The notes under the pieces were generated by a model. The model saw only the letters and a list, made by a program, of their open reading frames with translations. It ran no database searches and was not told where the DNA came from. A DNA stretch of 31,978 bases from CAYSPU01 sp964432995 (GTDB taxonomy: Bacteria > Verrucomicrobiota > Verrucomicrobiia > Limisphaerales > JAHDYP01), in the NCBI GenBank assembly GCA_964432995.1, contig CAYSPU010000029.1, forward strand, positions 1 through 31,978. Reading direction: 5' to 3'. This document shows positions 1-8,405 of the stretch, in pieces; positions within the stretch are counted from its first letter, which is position 1; the number at the start of each line of letters is the position of its first letter. Position numbers and translations under genes: made by a program.

Positions 1-870
1 CGGGTAGTCCTTGTGCGGCCAGACCTTGGTGAGATCGAACGGGTTCCAGCGGTAGGTCTCGGCCTCGAGTTCGGGCATGATCTGCACGCAGAAACGCCAC
101 TTGGGGAACTCCCGGCGTTCGATGGCCTCGAACAGATCCCGCTGCGAGCTTTCCCGGCACTTGGCCACGACGGCCTCGGCCTCTTCGTTGGTCCAGAACC
201 GGTGGCCCTGCAGCGTCTTGAAATGGAACTTCACCCAAAAGCGCTCGTCGTTCGCGTTCAGAAAGCTGTAGGTATGGCTGCCGTAGCCGTTGACGAAGCG
301 GTAGCCCTGCGGCAATCCGCGGTCGGACATCAGGATCGTCACCTGGTGCAGCGACTCGGGCGAGAGCGACCAGAAGTCCCACGCCGCGGTGTTGCTGCGG
401 AGGTTGGTCCGGGGATGGCGCTTCTGGGTGTGGATGAAGTCCGGGAACTTGTAGGGATCCCGGATGAAGAACACCGGGGTGTTGTTTCCCACCATGTCCC
501 AGTTGCCCTCCTCGGTGTAGACCTTGAGGGCGAAGCCGCGGACGTCGCGTTCGGCGTCGGCGGCGCCGCGTTCGCCCGCGACCGTCGAGAACCGGAGGAA
601 GCACGGCGTTTTGCGGCCGACGCGGCCGAAGGCGTGCGCCTTGGTATAGCGTGTGATGTCATGGGTGACGGTCAGGGTGCCGTAAGCCCCCGAGCCCTTG
701 GCGTGGACGGTGCGTTCGGGGATGCGCTCGCGGTTCTGGTGCGCCAGCTTCTCGAGCAGTTGGTAATCCTGCAGGAGAAGCGGGCCGCGCGGACCGGCGG
801 TGAGGGAGTTCTGGTTGTCGGCGATCGGGTTTCCCGCGGACGTGGTCAAGGTGGAGGCTGGCTTGCTCAT
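1..870 (-). CDS. katA: Catalase, heme-dependent (partial, C-terminus outside window)
   Basis: The first 290 codons of a monofunctional heme catalase, which turns hydrogen peroxide into water and oxygen in the cytoplasm. The ATG at 870 opens a frame that runs uninterrupted to base 1. The family signature RERIPERTVHAKG lies near residues 47-59, with the catalytic histidine about residue 56. GNNTPVFFIRDP near residues 128-139 supplies the distal asparagine about residue 130. The NADPH/heme-side stretch with WSLSPESLHQ is near 167-176. The proximal heme-ligand tyrosine expected around residue 340 is beyond the window edge, so completeness cannot be judged. It reads in the same direction as the exporter operon to its right but is separated from it by about 305 bases containing an inverted-repeat element, so it probably has its own promoter. 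No clear OxyR-type site is visible. Confidence 0.95.
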   Translation of the reverse strand, partial: MSKPASTLTTSAGNPIADNQNSLTAGPRGPLLLQDYQLLEKLAHQNRERIPERTVHAKGSGAYGTLTVTHDITRYTKAHAFGRVGRKTPCFLRFSTVAGERGAADAERDVRGFALKVYTEEGNWDMVGNNTPVFFIRDPYKFPDFIHTQKRHPRTNLRSNTAAWDFWSLSPESLHQVTILMSDRGLPQGYRFVNGYGSHTYSFLNANDERFWVKFHFKTLQGHRFWTNEEAEAVVAKCRESSQRDLFEAIERREFPKWRFCVQIMPELEAETYRWNPFDLTKVWPHKDYP

Positions 871-976
871 GGTGTCGGTTGTTTTCGGAGATATAGCATG
901 CCCCGGAGCGGATGACAGTTGAAATACTCGTTTCCATGGTGAGGCCGGGCCTCCAATGTTTGGACGCGCGTTGGTG

Positions 977-1089
977 CCATGAACCCGTGGAAGGTAGGGC
1001 GCGCTCTCCGCAGCGCGCCGAAAACAAGTGGTTCCAGCGCATACTCTTCCGGCGCCCTCGGAGAGGCCGCCCTACCTGACGGTTCATGG
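977..1089. repeat. MITE-like 113-bp imperfect inverted repeat
   Basis: The ends are 9-bp perfect inverted repeats (CCATGAACC at 977-985, GGTTCATGG at 1081-1089). Inside them are 17-bp arms at 993-1009 and 1060-1076 that match at 15 of 17 positions when one is reverse-complemented. The element lies in the 305-base gene-free gap between the catalase start and the ABC ATPase stop. It carries no reading frame, so it could be a small non-autonomous mobile element or a large transcript-end hairpin for the exporter operon. Nothing else was recognised in this gap. Confidence 0.6.
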
Positions 1090-1175
1090 AAAGGGTTCCC
1101 TCACCCCTTGATGCGCAAACACTGTGTCGCCGCATTTCTTGGCAGAGTGCAGGACTGTCGAAGCCCGACGCTCTG

Positions 1176-1892
1176 CTAGCCGGCGGGGTGCTCCCGCAGC
1201 CGGCCATCTTCCATTTCGACGGTCCGGTCGAAGACATCGAGCGAACGATGATCGTGCGTGACGACCAAGACGGCGGCGCCCTGTTCGTGGGCGACCTTGG
1301 CGAACAGCTCCATGACCTGCCGACCCCGGTGGCTGTCCAGCGCGGCCGTCGGTTCATCTGCCAGGATGAGGCTCGGTTCGTTGGCCAGGGCGCGGGCGAC
1401 CGCCACGCGCTGTTGTTGCCCTCCGGAGAGGGCATCGGGCAAGTTCCGGGCGCGATCCCCCACGCCCAGGTAGTCGAGCAGCTCGAGGGCGCGTCGGCGC
1501 GCGGCGCGCGGGGCAACGTCGTTGATTTCCATGGCCACCTGAACGTTTTCGGTGGCGTTGAGGAACGGAATCAGGTTGGCCTTCTGGAAGACGAAACCCA
1601 GGTGCCGCCGGCGAAAGGCGCGCAGATCAACGAGGGGGCGATCGGCTTCCAGGACCGGGGTGCCGCCGATGGTGATGCGACCGGTGGTGGGTGGATTGAT
1701 CAGGCCGATGGCGGTCAGCAGGGTGGATTTGCCCGCGCCGCTGGGACCGAGGAGGGCGACCACCTCGCCACGCGCCACGGCGAGGTTGACATTGTCCATC
1801 GCCACCACTTCGGTGTTGCCGCTCCCGTAAACCTTGGTGAGGTTCCGGGCCTCGATGGCCGGCGTGGCGGTGTTGGCGGTGGCATTCGTCAT
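1176..1892 (-). CDS. ABC exporter ATP-binding subunit (LolD/MacB/DevA type)
   Basis: A 238-residue ATPase that powers a MacB/LolD/DevA-type ABC transporter. Walker A GPSGAGKST is at residues 49-57, the ABC signature LSGGQQQR at about 154-161, Walker B LILADEP at 174-180, and the switch histidine in VVTHDH at about 212. The length is that of a stand-alone ATPase. The ATG at 1892 overlaps the TGA of the permease gene in an ATGA motif (1889-1892), so the two are translationally coupled, and it is the last gene of a three-gene operon with the permease and the membrane fusion protein. The family moves lipoproteins, glycolipids, peptides or drugs across the envelope; the substrate cannot be read from sequence. 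Confidence 0.93.
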   Translation of the reverse strand: MTNATANTATPAIEARNLTKVYGSGNTEVVAMDNVNLAVARGEVVALLGPSGAGKSTLLTAIGLINPPTTGRITIGGTPVLEADRPLVDLRAFRRRHLGFVFQKANLIPFLNATENVQVAMEINDVAPRAARRRALELLDYLGVGDRARNLPDALSGGQQQRVAVARALANEPSLILADEPTAALDSHRGRQVMELFAKVAHEQGAAVLVVTHDHRSLDVFDRTVEMEDGRLREHPAG

Positions 1893-3100
1893 GACAGCAC
1901 CTTGTTGGGTTCGACGCGCAGGGCCTTGGCAATTCCCAGCAGGCTGGCCGTTACGGAGATCACCAGCACGATGCCGGCGAGTTGCAGGAGATCCGGGGTC
2001 TCGATCACCACCAGCCGCGGGAACCGCGGGAAGGCATACGTTCCCAACCAGTAGGCCAAGCCGTAACCCAGCGCGCCCATGAGCAGCGCTTGCTGCAGGA
2101 TCAGCCCCACGATCACCCGGTTCCGCGCCCCCATGAGCTTGAGCATCGCGATGTCGTGAATCTTGTCCAGGGTGAGCGTGTAGACGATGAGCGCCATCAG
2201 GATGGTGGAAATGATGATGAGCAGAACCCGGAACAGACCCAACTGGCGTTTCGCCTTGTCCACCATGCCGCGCAGCATCAGGTCCACCTGCTGCTGCTTC
2301 GAATAGACCGTCACGTCAGGCCAACCCCCCATCGTTGCCGCGACGGCGCGCACGTCGGCTCCGGGTTTGACGGCGACCATCACCGCGCTGACCAGGGGCG
2401 GCCCCAGCGCGGGAATGTTGCCGGCCGGCCCGGCGCTGCGCTCCAGCAGCAGCGGCTGCACCTGGCCCAAGTCCATCCCCGCCGCGCGATTCCGACGCGC
2501 CTGTCGCTCCAAACGGAGGGCGTCGCCGGGCAGATCAAACTGGATCGCCTGCGCGTCGCTCGCCGTGAAGAAGGCCATCCCGTCTCCGCCGGAGCCCACC
2601 ATGCCGCGAGTCAGGCCAACCACCTCGTAGACGTCGTTGCCCAACTCCACCTTCTCGCCCAATGCCAACCCGAGCGTCTCGTCGGCGAGCATCTCATAGT
2701 GCGCCTGCCGCAAAGGCCTCCCGGCCGTCAGCGGAATCCAGGCTCCGGTGTCCTCCGGCCAGGCCAGTCCCTGGACGACCAGGCGCATCGGCCGACCCCG
2801 AAATTCGCGCTGGATGGTGTGCGAAACGAACCGCCGCGCGCTGATCACGCCCGGAACCGCGCGCGCCCGATCCTCGAGGTCTACCGGCACTCGGGAGACT
2901 TCCGCAAACGGCCCCCGCGTCCCTCCCTGGACGATCCAGAGGTCCGACCCGATTCTCTCGACGAGAAGCGTCGCTTCGTGGATCAGCCCGCGGTAAATGC
3001 CGCCCATGCCCATGACGATCAGCAGCAGCAGACCAATGCCGACCGTTGTGAGGGCGAATCGCCCGAAGTGGTGACGGATGTCCTTGACCGCCAGATTCAC
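1889..3100 (-). CDS. ABC exporter permease, FtsX-like (DevC/MacB type)
   Basis: A permease of about 403 residues. One N-terminal membrane helix (about 15-36) is followed by a long periplasmic domain of about 240 residues, then three C-terminal helices (about 290-310, 330-355, 371-394). This is the FtsX/MacB four-helix topology, and the motif IAMLKLMGARNR before helix 3 is typical. I chose the GTG at 3100 because it forms a GTGA overlap with the stop of the upstream fusion-protein gene. A longer frame reaching 3268 would only read antisense of frame inside that gene. It should pair with the ATPase encoded just downstream and the HlyD-type protein just upstream. Confidence 0.9.
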   Translation of the reverse strand: MNLAVKDIRHHFGRFALTTVGIGLLLLIVMGMGGIYRGLIHEATLLVERIGSDLWIVQGGTRGPFAEVSRVPVDLEDRARAVPGVISARRFVSHTIQREFRGRPMRLVVQGLAWPEDTGAWIPLTAGRPLRQAHYEMLADETLGLALGEKVELGNDVYEVVGLTRGMVGSGGDGMAFFTASDAQAIQFDLPGDALRLERQARRNRAAGMDLGQVQPLLLERSAGPAGNIPALGPPLVSAVMVAVKPGADVRAVAATMGGWPDVTVYSKQQQVDLMLRGMVDKAKRQLGLFRVLLIIISTILMALIVYTLTLDKIHDIAMLKLMGARNRVIVGLILQQALLMGALGYGLAYWLGTYAFPRFPRLVVIETPDLLQLAGIVLVISVTASLLGIAKALRVEPNKVLS

Positions 3101-4293
3101 GGCTGGCTCTCTCCCGGGTTCGACGCGGCTTTCCGCGCCTGCACGCGTCGGCCCTCGCGGAGTTCCTGTCGGGGAACGGCCGGTCGCAGGATCGTTTCCC
3201 CCGCCGAGAGGCCCCGCGTGATTTCCGCCTTTGCGCCGCTGTGCCGGCCCAAGGCAACCGTTCGCCAAGCAGCCTTCCCACGGTCGAGGACGAATACCCC
3301 GGGCTCACCCTCGCGCCACCGAACGAAGGAGTGCGGGACCGTCAGCGCCGCGGCGGCGCGCCCCGTTTCGATGAACACCTCGGCTCGCTGCCCCACCGCC
3401 CAGTTCGTCGGGAGTTCCGTCACCCGCACATCCACCAGGAACTCGCGCGTCTCGCGGTCGGTCTCGCGACCCAACCTCGCCACCGCACCGCGGTAGCTCC
3501 TGTTCGGCTCCGACCGGAATACCACGCGGGCCTCCTGGTTGGTGGCGAGGCTCGCGATGACCGTTTCGTCCACCCAGGCGGAAACCCAGATCTCGTTGGT
3601 CGCGATCAACTGCAGCAGCGCGCTTCCCGGAACGACCACCCCGCCGGGATCACGATCGCGGCGCACCACCAGCCCGTCATAGGGACTGAGAATCCGCGTG
3701 AAGGCGAGGCGCTCGTTCTGATACGCGAGATTCCGTTCCGCCGTCACCACCTGACTCTCGGCCTCGAGGATCGCCGCCTGAGCACGGCGCAGGTCCGCCG
3801 TGGCCACATTCAGTTGTTCGACGGCCTTGTCGAAATCCGCCTGCGAACTCACCTGGTTGGTCAGCAGCCCCATCACCCGCTGATGCTCCAGGCGTGCCTG
3901 GTGCTCGACCGCGCTGGCGCGGGCCTCGTCCACCCGGACCCGCTCGGCGAGCGCTTTGGCGGATGCCAAAGCGGCCTCGGCAACCTGCACTTGCCGCGAC
4001 AGTTCGCCATCGTCCAGGCGCGCAAGCAACTGACCGGCCCGAACCGCGTCCCCCTGGTCCACGAGCACTTCCGCGAGGCGTTCCTGGATGCGGGGACTGA
4101 TCGTGGTCTTCACACGGGCTTCCAAGGTGCCCGTTCCCATCACCTCCGCCACGAACGGACCGGAGACAACCTCGTGGGCCACCACGACGATCGGCGCGAA
4201 CCGCACCCGAAAAACGACCAAACCGACAATCCCCAGCAGGAGCAGCCAGGGGCCAACCGCGCGCAACCAGCGACGAACCGGAACACGACTCAT
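3097..4293 (-). CDS. HlyD/DevB-family periplasmic membrane fusion protein
   Basis: A 398-residue adaptor protein that links an inner-membrane ABC exporter to an outer-membrane channel. A single membrane helix lies near residues 14-30. It is followed by a biotinyl-lipoyl half with ISPRIQERLAEVLVDQGDAV, a coiled-coil hairpin of about 95 residues rich in A, E, Q and R, the second lipoyl half with SPYDGLVVRR, and a beta-barrel region. I start it at the ATG at 4293 (MSRVPVRRW): the 105 residues that could be added upstream come from the repeat-bearing intergenic DNA and have low-complexity composition. It is the first gene of the operon. No dedicated TolC-type outer-membrane gene is in the window. 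Confidence 0.9.
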   Translation of the reverse strand: MSRVPVRRWLRAVGPWLLLLGIVGLVVFRVRFAPIVVVAHEVVSGPFVAEVMGTGTLEARVKTTISPRIQERLAEVLVDQGDAVRAGQLLARLDDGELSRQVQVAEAALASAKALAERVRVDEARASAVEHQARLEHQRVMGLLTNQVSSQADFDKAVEQLNVATADLRRAQAAILEAESQVVTAERNLAYQNERLAFTRILSPYDGLVVRRDRDPGGVVVPGSALLQLIATNEIWVSAWVDETVIASLATNQEARVVFRSEPNRSYRGAVARLGRETDRETREFLVDVRVTELPTNWAVGQRAEVFIETGRAAAALTVPHSFVRWREGEPGVFVLDRGKAAWRTVALGRHSGAKAEITRGLSAGETILRPAVPRQELREGRRVQARKAASNPGESQP

Positions 4294-4430
4294 AGTGTGA
4301 GACTCCGAGCCGCGAAGCAGCAGAAGGTTACACGGGGTGTATTGCAGCGCTGCCCCCAGACTGCGGCTCTTGCCTGGCCCGCCGCAGCCTGGGCTAAGGC
4401 GACCACGCAGCCGGGGGCGCGTACGTTCTG

Positions 4431-4489
4431 CTGCGGGTCGAGAAGACCCGCGGTCGGGCGGAGCGCGACACGTCCCGGGTCGCAGCAGC
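4431..4489. repeat. Single half of the GCGGGTC hairpin repeat plus a GCGAC hairpin
   Basis: Bases 4433-4439 (GCGGGTC) pair with 4445-4451 (GACCCGC) around a GAGAA loop. The sequence CTGCGGGTCGAGAAGACCCG matches the array at 9866 and 9994 exactly. The adjoining GGAGCGCGAC...GGTCGCAGCAGC (4460-4489) resembles the hairpin at 8287-8313. So this locus holds a decayed copy of the window's interspersed hairpin family rather than a unique regulatory element. Confidence 0.7.
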
Positions 4490-4585
4490 GGCGAGCGGCC
4501 GGGAGGTGGTTGCAGGATCCGAAGAATGTCCGGCAGGTGTGGATGCTGCCCGCCGGGGACGGCGGGCGGTCCGGAGGACTCATCT

Positions 4586-4605
4586 GCGTGCGGGTGTGGT
4601 TGGGG
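4586..4605. repeat. 20-mer interspersed repeat, copy 1
   Basis: A GC-rich 20-mer that recurs at 15501-15520 with one mismatch (T versus C at position 12). Both copies are intergenic and both lie near the start side of a secreted-protein gene. Its origin is unknown. Confidence 0.5.
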
Positions 4606-4791
4606 CAATCGTCAGCCCGCAAGGACGCGGAAGGCGCCTCGTCTTTGCGCAGCGCAAGCCTGTCCGCAGGGGCGAAAACCGCGCGCCGACCGAGGACGAC
4701 CGAACGGCCAGCGCCACTTGCGCGAGGATCCGGGTTTGACTTCACGGTGCGCATTTGGTGGACTACGGCACAACAACCACTCCAAGTGTTT

Positions 4792-7700
4792 ATGAACCCT
4801 CGAAGTTGTGTCTCCCGCGGGATCGTCTCTTTGTTCACGCTGTGCATCGCCTGGAGCGTGCTCCTTCCAACTGCTCGAGCGCGGGTCTTGGATGACTTCA
4901 ACGACAACACCAAGACGGCCTGGACCGATTTCACGTTTATGCCGGGCTTCGGCCTCCCGACGGAGGCCGGGGGGCAGTTCGAGTTCGTGCTGCCGCCGGC
5001 CGGCCAGGACATCTTCACCGCCAGCCAAAAGGTCAGCCAGGAACTCGAGCTGAAAGAAGGACGGACGATCGAACTGCGGGTGGACCTCGTCGGGGCGTCA
5101 GGTGAGGACGCCTTTGCGGTGCTGGGGTTCATTCCCACGGCCAACAGCCCCGGCACCTTGCAGGGTTATGCCATCGCCAAGGACCCCACGGACGTGCTGA
5201 TCACCAAGGGCGTCCAGAAGTACTTCGTGGCCGACGACAACGACGCCACGGCGACCCTGGTGAACGAGAACGTCACCCTGGTGCTGAGCCTGACCGCCCG
5301 GGGCGGCAACGTGACGGTCACCGGCAGGATCCTGGACAAAGCCAACAACAACGCCGTGATCTGGGAGCGGACGGTGGTGGACACGCCAGCCGCGGACATG
5401 ATGGAGGACGGGACCGACGACCCGGCGGCGCCCTGGATCACGACCGGATACTTCACCCTTTATTGCTACCAGCAGTTCAGCGCAGCCAGTGACTACATCG
5501 TCACCTACGACAACGCGGAGTACTACATCATGGACGAGGCAGTGGTCGATGACTTCAACGACAACACCAAGACGGCCTGGACCGATTTCACGTTCATGCC
5601 CGGTTTCGGCTTGCCGACCGAGACCGACGGTCGGTTCCACTTCGTGTTGCCGCCGGCCGGCCAGGACATCTTCACCGCCAGCCAGAAGGTCTCCCGCGAG
5701 ATCGCGGTAACGGAAGGGGAACGCGTCGAGCTGCAGGTCGACTTGGTGGAGGCCTCGGGCGAAGACGCCTTTGCGGTGCTGGGGTTCATTCCCACGGCCA
5801 ACAGCCCGGGCACCCTGCAGGGCTATGCCATCGCCAAGGACCCCACCGACGTCTTGATCACCAAGGGAATTCAGAAGTACTTCGTCGCGGACGATGACGA
5901 CGCCACGGCGACCCTGGTGAACGAAAACGTCACCCTGGTGCTGAGTCTGACCGCCCGGAACGGCAACGTGATCGTCACCGGCCAGATCCTGGACAAGTCG
6001 AACAACAACGCCGTGATCTGGGAGCGGACCGTGATCGACACCCCGGCGGCGGACGTGATGGACGACGGGACCGATGACCCGGCGGCGCCGTATATCACGT
6101 CGGGCTACTTCACCCTCTATTGCTACCAGCAGTTCAGCGCAAACGCCGACTACGTTGTCACCTTCGACAATGCGGTCCTGCGAGCGCCGCCGGCCGAGGC
6201 CAACGTCGCTCCGTTGCTCCAGGACATTCAGCCGGCCCAGTTCGCCAACTTCCTGCCCGCCTCGACCCAGATCTCCTTCAAGGTGGTGGACGACGCCGAT
6301 CTCGATCCGACCAAGGTCTCGGTTTGGCTGGACGGCACGAACTACACGACCGCCAACGGCCTCACGGTGACCGGCAGCGGCACGAACCTCACCGCCACCC
6401 TCGGCGGCCTCGCCGCGAACGTGAACCACGTCGCCACGCTCAGCGCCGAAGACGCCGCCGGTGCCACCGTCTCCCGCGAGCTCTACTTCGACACCTTCGC
6501 GACCAGCAGTCTCGTGGTGGAAGCGGAGGACTACAACTTCGACGCCGGCAGTTACATCAACAACCCCACGCCCACGGCGGAAGGCTGGCCGGACCTCAAC
6601 AGCTACTGCTACGTGATGGGCGTGTTGGACGTCGATTACTCCGACACCCGGACTTCACCCAACTGGACCGACACGATGTATCGCCCGGATGACCCGATCC
6701 GGATGCAGCATACGCGCGACTTCGCGCGCGCCAAGTACACCGCCGCCGGCGGCTCCGAGGTGGGCGTCTGGGACTACGACGTCGGCGACATCGCGGCCGG
6801 TGAATGGATGAACTACACGCGCAACTTCGCGTCGGGCACCTACGAGGTCTACCTCCGCGAGGCCCTCGCCAACATGCAAACCGGCGAGAGCGTCCTCGAA
6901 AAGGTGACCGGCGACCGCACCCAGCCGGACCAGACCACGGAGGTGCTCGGTTCGTTCCTCGGTCAGATCACCGGTTTCCAGTACCGGAACTTCGCCCTCA
7001 CCGACGGCACGGGCTTGAACAAGATCACGGTGCGGCTCAACGGTGTGACCACCCTGCGGTTGCGGCAGGTCACCCCGGATCCCGGCGACGGGGCGCGCTT
7101 CATGAATTACCTGATCTTCATCCCGGTGCCGGAGACCGGGACGCTGCGGGCCAACGTCAGCTCCGTCACCCCCGCGCCGAACTCCACGGTCAACACGGCC
7201 TCGCCCGTCATCGAGGCGGTCATTCAGAACCGCGACACCTCCGTCGCGGTCAACACCGTGAAGCTGGAGGTGAACGGTCAGGCGGTCTCGCCGCAGGTGA
7301 CGCCCACGGCCACCGGGGCGACAGTCTCGTATGCTATCACACCCTTGCCGGCCTCCGGGTCGAGCGTCACCGCCAAACTCTCCTTCCAGGACAGCGAAGC
7401 CGTCGACGTCAGCACCGAATGGTCGTTCATCGTCACCTACAAGTCCCTCGACCCGGCCTTGCGGGTCGTCGGCGTCGGAACCAACGCCGGCTTCAACGTG
7501 CGCGTGGTCCAGATCCCGATGGAGGAACCGGACCTCGCCAACAGCCTCCAACGCGCCGAAGACCAGTTGGCCCCCAACTCGACCATCCCCAAATACGTGG
7601 ACACCACCGTGGTCGAGCCCGTCGTGAACTTCAACCAAGACGCCGAATCGGGCGGCACCGCCGGCTACTTTGACACCGACGCGCCGATTCCGGGAATCGA

Positions 7701-8244
7701 CGGGTCCAATGGGACCGACGACATCGCGATGGAGGTCTTTGCCTATCTCGATCTCGCGGCGGGGGTTTACCGCTTCGGCATCAACTGCGACGACGGCTAC
7801 AAGCTCCAGGCGGCTTCGAGTATGACCGATCGCAGCGGCGCCATGATCGCCTTCCACAACGGCGGTCCGGCGGACGAGACGGTGGACGTCGTGGTCTCCC
7901 AGGCTGGTCTCTACATCCTGCGCCTGGTGTGGTACGAGCGGGGCGGCGGCGCGCACGTCGAGTGGCTGACCGTCAACCAGGGCACCGGTGTCCGCACGCT
8001 GGTCAACGGCTCGGGCGCCGACGCCGTCAAGGCCTACACCAGCGCCATCATCACCGCCCCGCCGGAGTTCGGCTCGGTGACCCTTTCTGGAAACAGCCTG
8101 ACCGTCACTTGGTCCGGAACCGCTGAACTGCAGGAGAGCCCGACGCTGCTCCCGGGGAGCTGGACCCCGGCCGCCCAGCAAACCAGCCCGGTCACCGTCG
8201 ACGTTCAGGCGGCCGGCATGAAGTTCTACCGCCTCATGCGGTAG
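4792..8244 (+). CDS. Large secreted multi-domain protein with duplicated N-terminal modules, CBM6-like and PA14-like domains
   Basis: A protein of about 1150 residues, exported by a signal peptide (MNPRSCVSRG then a hydrophobic run to about residue 31). Residues 34-252 and 253-461 are two near-identical modules starting LDDFNDNTKTAW / VDDFNDNTKTAW, probably beta-sandwiches. An Ig-like segment (about 465-570) follows. A region beginning VVEAEDYNF (about 573-779) looks like a family-6-type carbohydrate-binding module. Then come another Ig-like stretch (about 790-880) and a PA14-like domain with FGINCDDGYKL (about 943-1086). The last 60 residues end in KFYRLMR and match the C-terminal domain of other secreted proteins here. 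I see no catalytic domain, so a glycan-binding or surface role is likely but inferred. I start at the ATG at 4792 because it directly precedes the signal peptide; the open frame upstream is repeat DNA. Confidence 0.85.
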   Translation: MNPRSCVSRGIVSLFTLCIAWSVLLPTARARVLDDFNDNTKTAWTDFTFMPGFGLPTEAGGQFEFVLPPAGQDIFTASQKVSQELELKEGRTIELRVDLVGASGEDAFAVLGFIPTANSPGTLQGYAIAKDPTDVLITKGVQKYFVADDNDATATLVNENVTLVLSLTARGGNVTVTGRILDKANNNAVIWERTVVDTPAADMMEDGTDDPAAPWITTGYFTLYCYQQFSAASDYIVTYDNAEYYIMDEAVVDDFNDNTKTAWTDFTFMPGFGLPTETDGRFHFVLPPAGQDIFTASQKVSREIAVTEGERVELQVDLVEASGEDAFAVLGFIPTANSPGTLQGYAIAKDPTDVLITKGIQKYFVADDDDATATLVNENVTLVLSLTARNGNVIVTGQILDKSNNNAVIWERTVIDTPAADVMDDGTDDPAAPYITSGYFTLYCYQQFSANADYVVTFDNAVLRAPPAEANVAPLLQDIQPAQFANFLPASTQISFKVVDDADLDPTKVSVWLDGTNYTTANGLTVTGSGTNLTATLGGLAANVNHVATLSAEDAAGATVSRELYFDTFATSSLVVEAEDYNFDAGSYINNPTPTAEGWPDLNSYCYVMGVLDVDYSDTRTSPNWTDTMYRPDDPIRMQHTRDFARAKYTAAGGSEVGVWDYDVGDIAAGEWMNYTRNFASGTYEVYLREALANMQTGESVLEKVTGDRTQPDQTTEVLGSFLGQITGFQYRNFALTDGTGLNKITVRLNGVTTLRLRQVTPDPGDGARFMNYLIFIPVPETGTLRANVSSVTPAPNSTVNTASPVIEAVIQNRDTSVAVNTVKLEVNGQAVSPQVTPTATGATVSYAITPLPASGSSVTAKLSFQDSEAVDVSTEWSFIVTYKSLDPALRVVGVGTNAGFNVRVVQIPMEEPDLANSLQRAEDQLAPNSTIPKYVDTTVVEPVVNFNQDAESGGTAGYFDTDAPIPGIDGSNGTDDIAMEVFAYLDLAAGVYRFGINCDDGYKLQAASSMTDRSGAMIAFHNGGPADETVDVVVSQAGLYILRLVWYERGGGAHVEWLTVNQGTGVRTLVNGSGADAVKAYTSAIITAPPEFGSVTLSGNSLTVTWSGTAELQESPTLLPGSWTPAAQQTSPVTVDVQAAGMKFYRLMR
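4891..6174 (+). repeat. In-frame tandem duplication, 657-bp period
   Basis: Copy 1 runs 4891-5547 and copy 2 runs 5548 to about 6174. The period of 657 bp (219 codons) holds from the GATGACTTCAACGAC start to the GACAAC/GACAATGCG end with no net indel. Several stretches of 20-45 bases are identical at DNA level, including third positions. The duplication is therefore recent, or kept alike by gene conversion. Confidence 0.92.
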
Positions 8245-8290
8245 CGGCAGCACAGCTCAGCGTCAGGCGCGCCGTCTGGCACACCGGAGC

Positions 8291-8310
8291 GCGACCGGTC
8301 CCCCGGTCGC
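8291..8310 (+). terminator. Perfect 8-bp hairpin after the secreted-protein gene
   Basis: GCGACCGG (8291-8298) pairs perfectly with CCGGTCGC (8303-8310) around a TCCC loop, 47 bases past the stop at 8244. No U-tract follows, so intrinsic termination is uncertain. Its flanks (GGAGCGCGAC, GGTCGCAGCAGC) also occur at 4460-4489, so it belongs to an interspersed repeat that may have been recruited as a transcript end. Confidence 0.45.
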
Positions 8311-8405
8311 AGCAGCAACCTGAGCACGTGAGGCACTTGAAGGTTCGAACGCGCCTGCGCCCCCATCGGAGCGCCGGCATGTTGCCGGCCAGGATGCCAA
8401 ACAGC

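Larger units (their letters stand above)
4294..4791. other. Gene-free divergent intergenic region with repeat remnants
   Basis: About 500 bases separate the minus-strand exporter operon and the plus-strand secreted-protein gene, so promoters for both should lie here. It contains one half of the hairpin repeat family (4431-4455), a second imperfect hairpin (4463-4483) and the 20-mer at 4586-4605 that recurs at 15501. Reading frames run through it on both strands but look like composition artefacts. No convincing sigma-70 promoter was identified. Confidence 0.6.

Noticed and set aside
871..960. Catalase promoter with TATATC-like and TTCAAC-like boxes
   Set aside because: Spacing of the possible -35 and -10 boxes is about 22 bases, too long for a sigma-70 promoter, so no call is made.
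1982..3496. Plus-strand frame of about 500 codons across the exporter permease
   Set aside because: It is antisense to a clear FtsX-type permease and fusion-protein pair. Its translation is rich in H, R, P and Q, as expected for a shadow frame.
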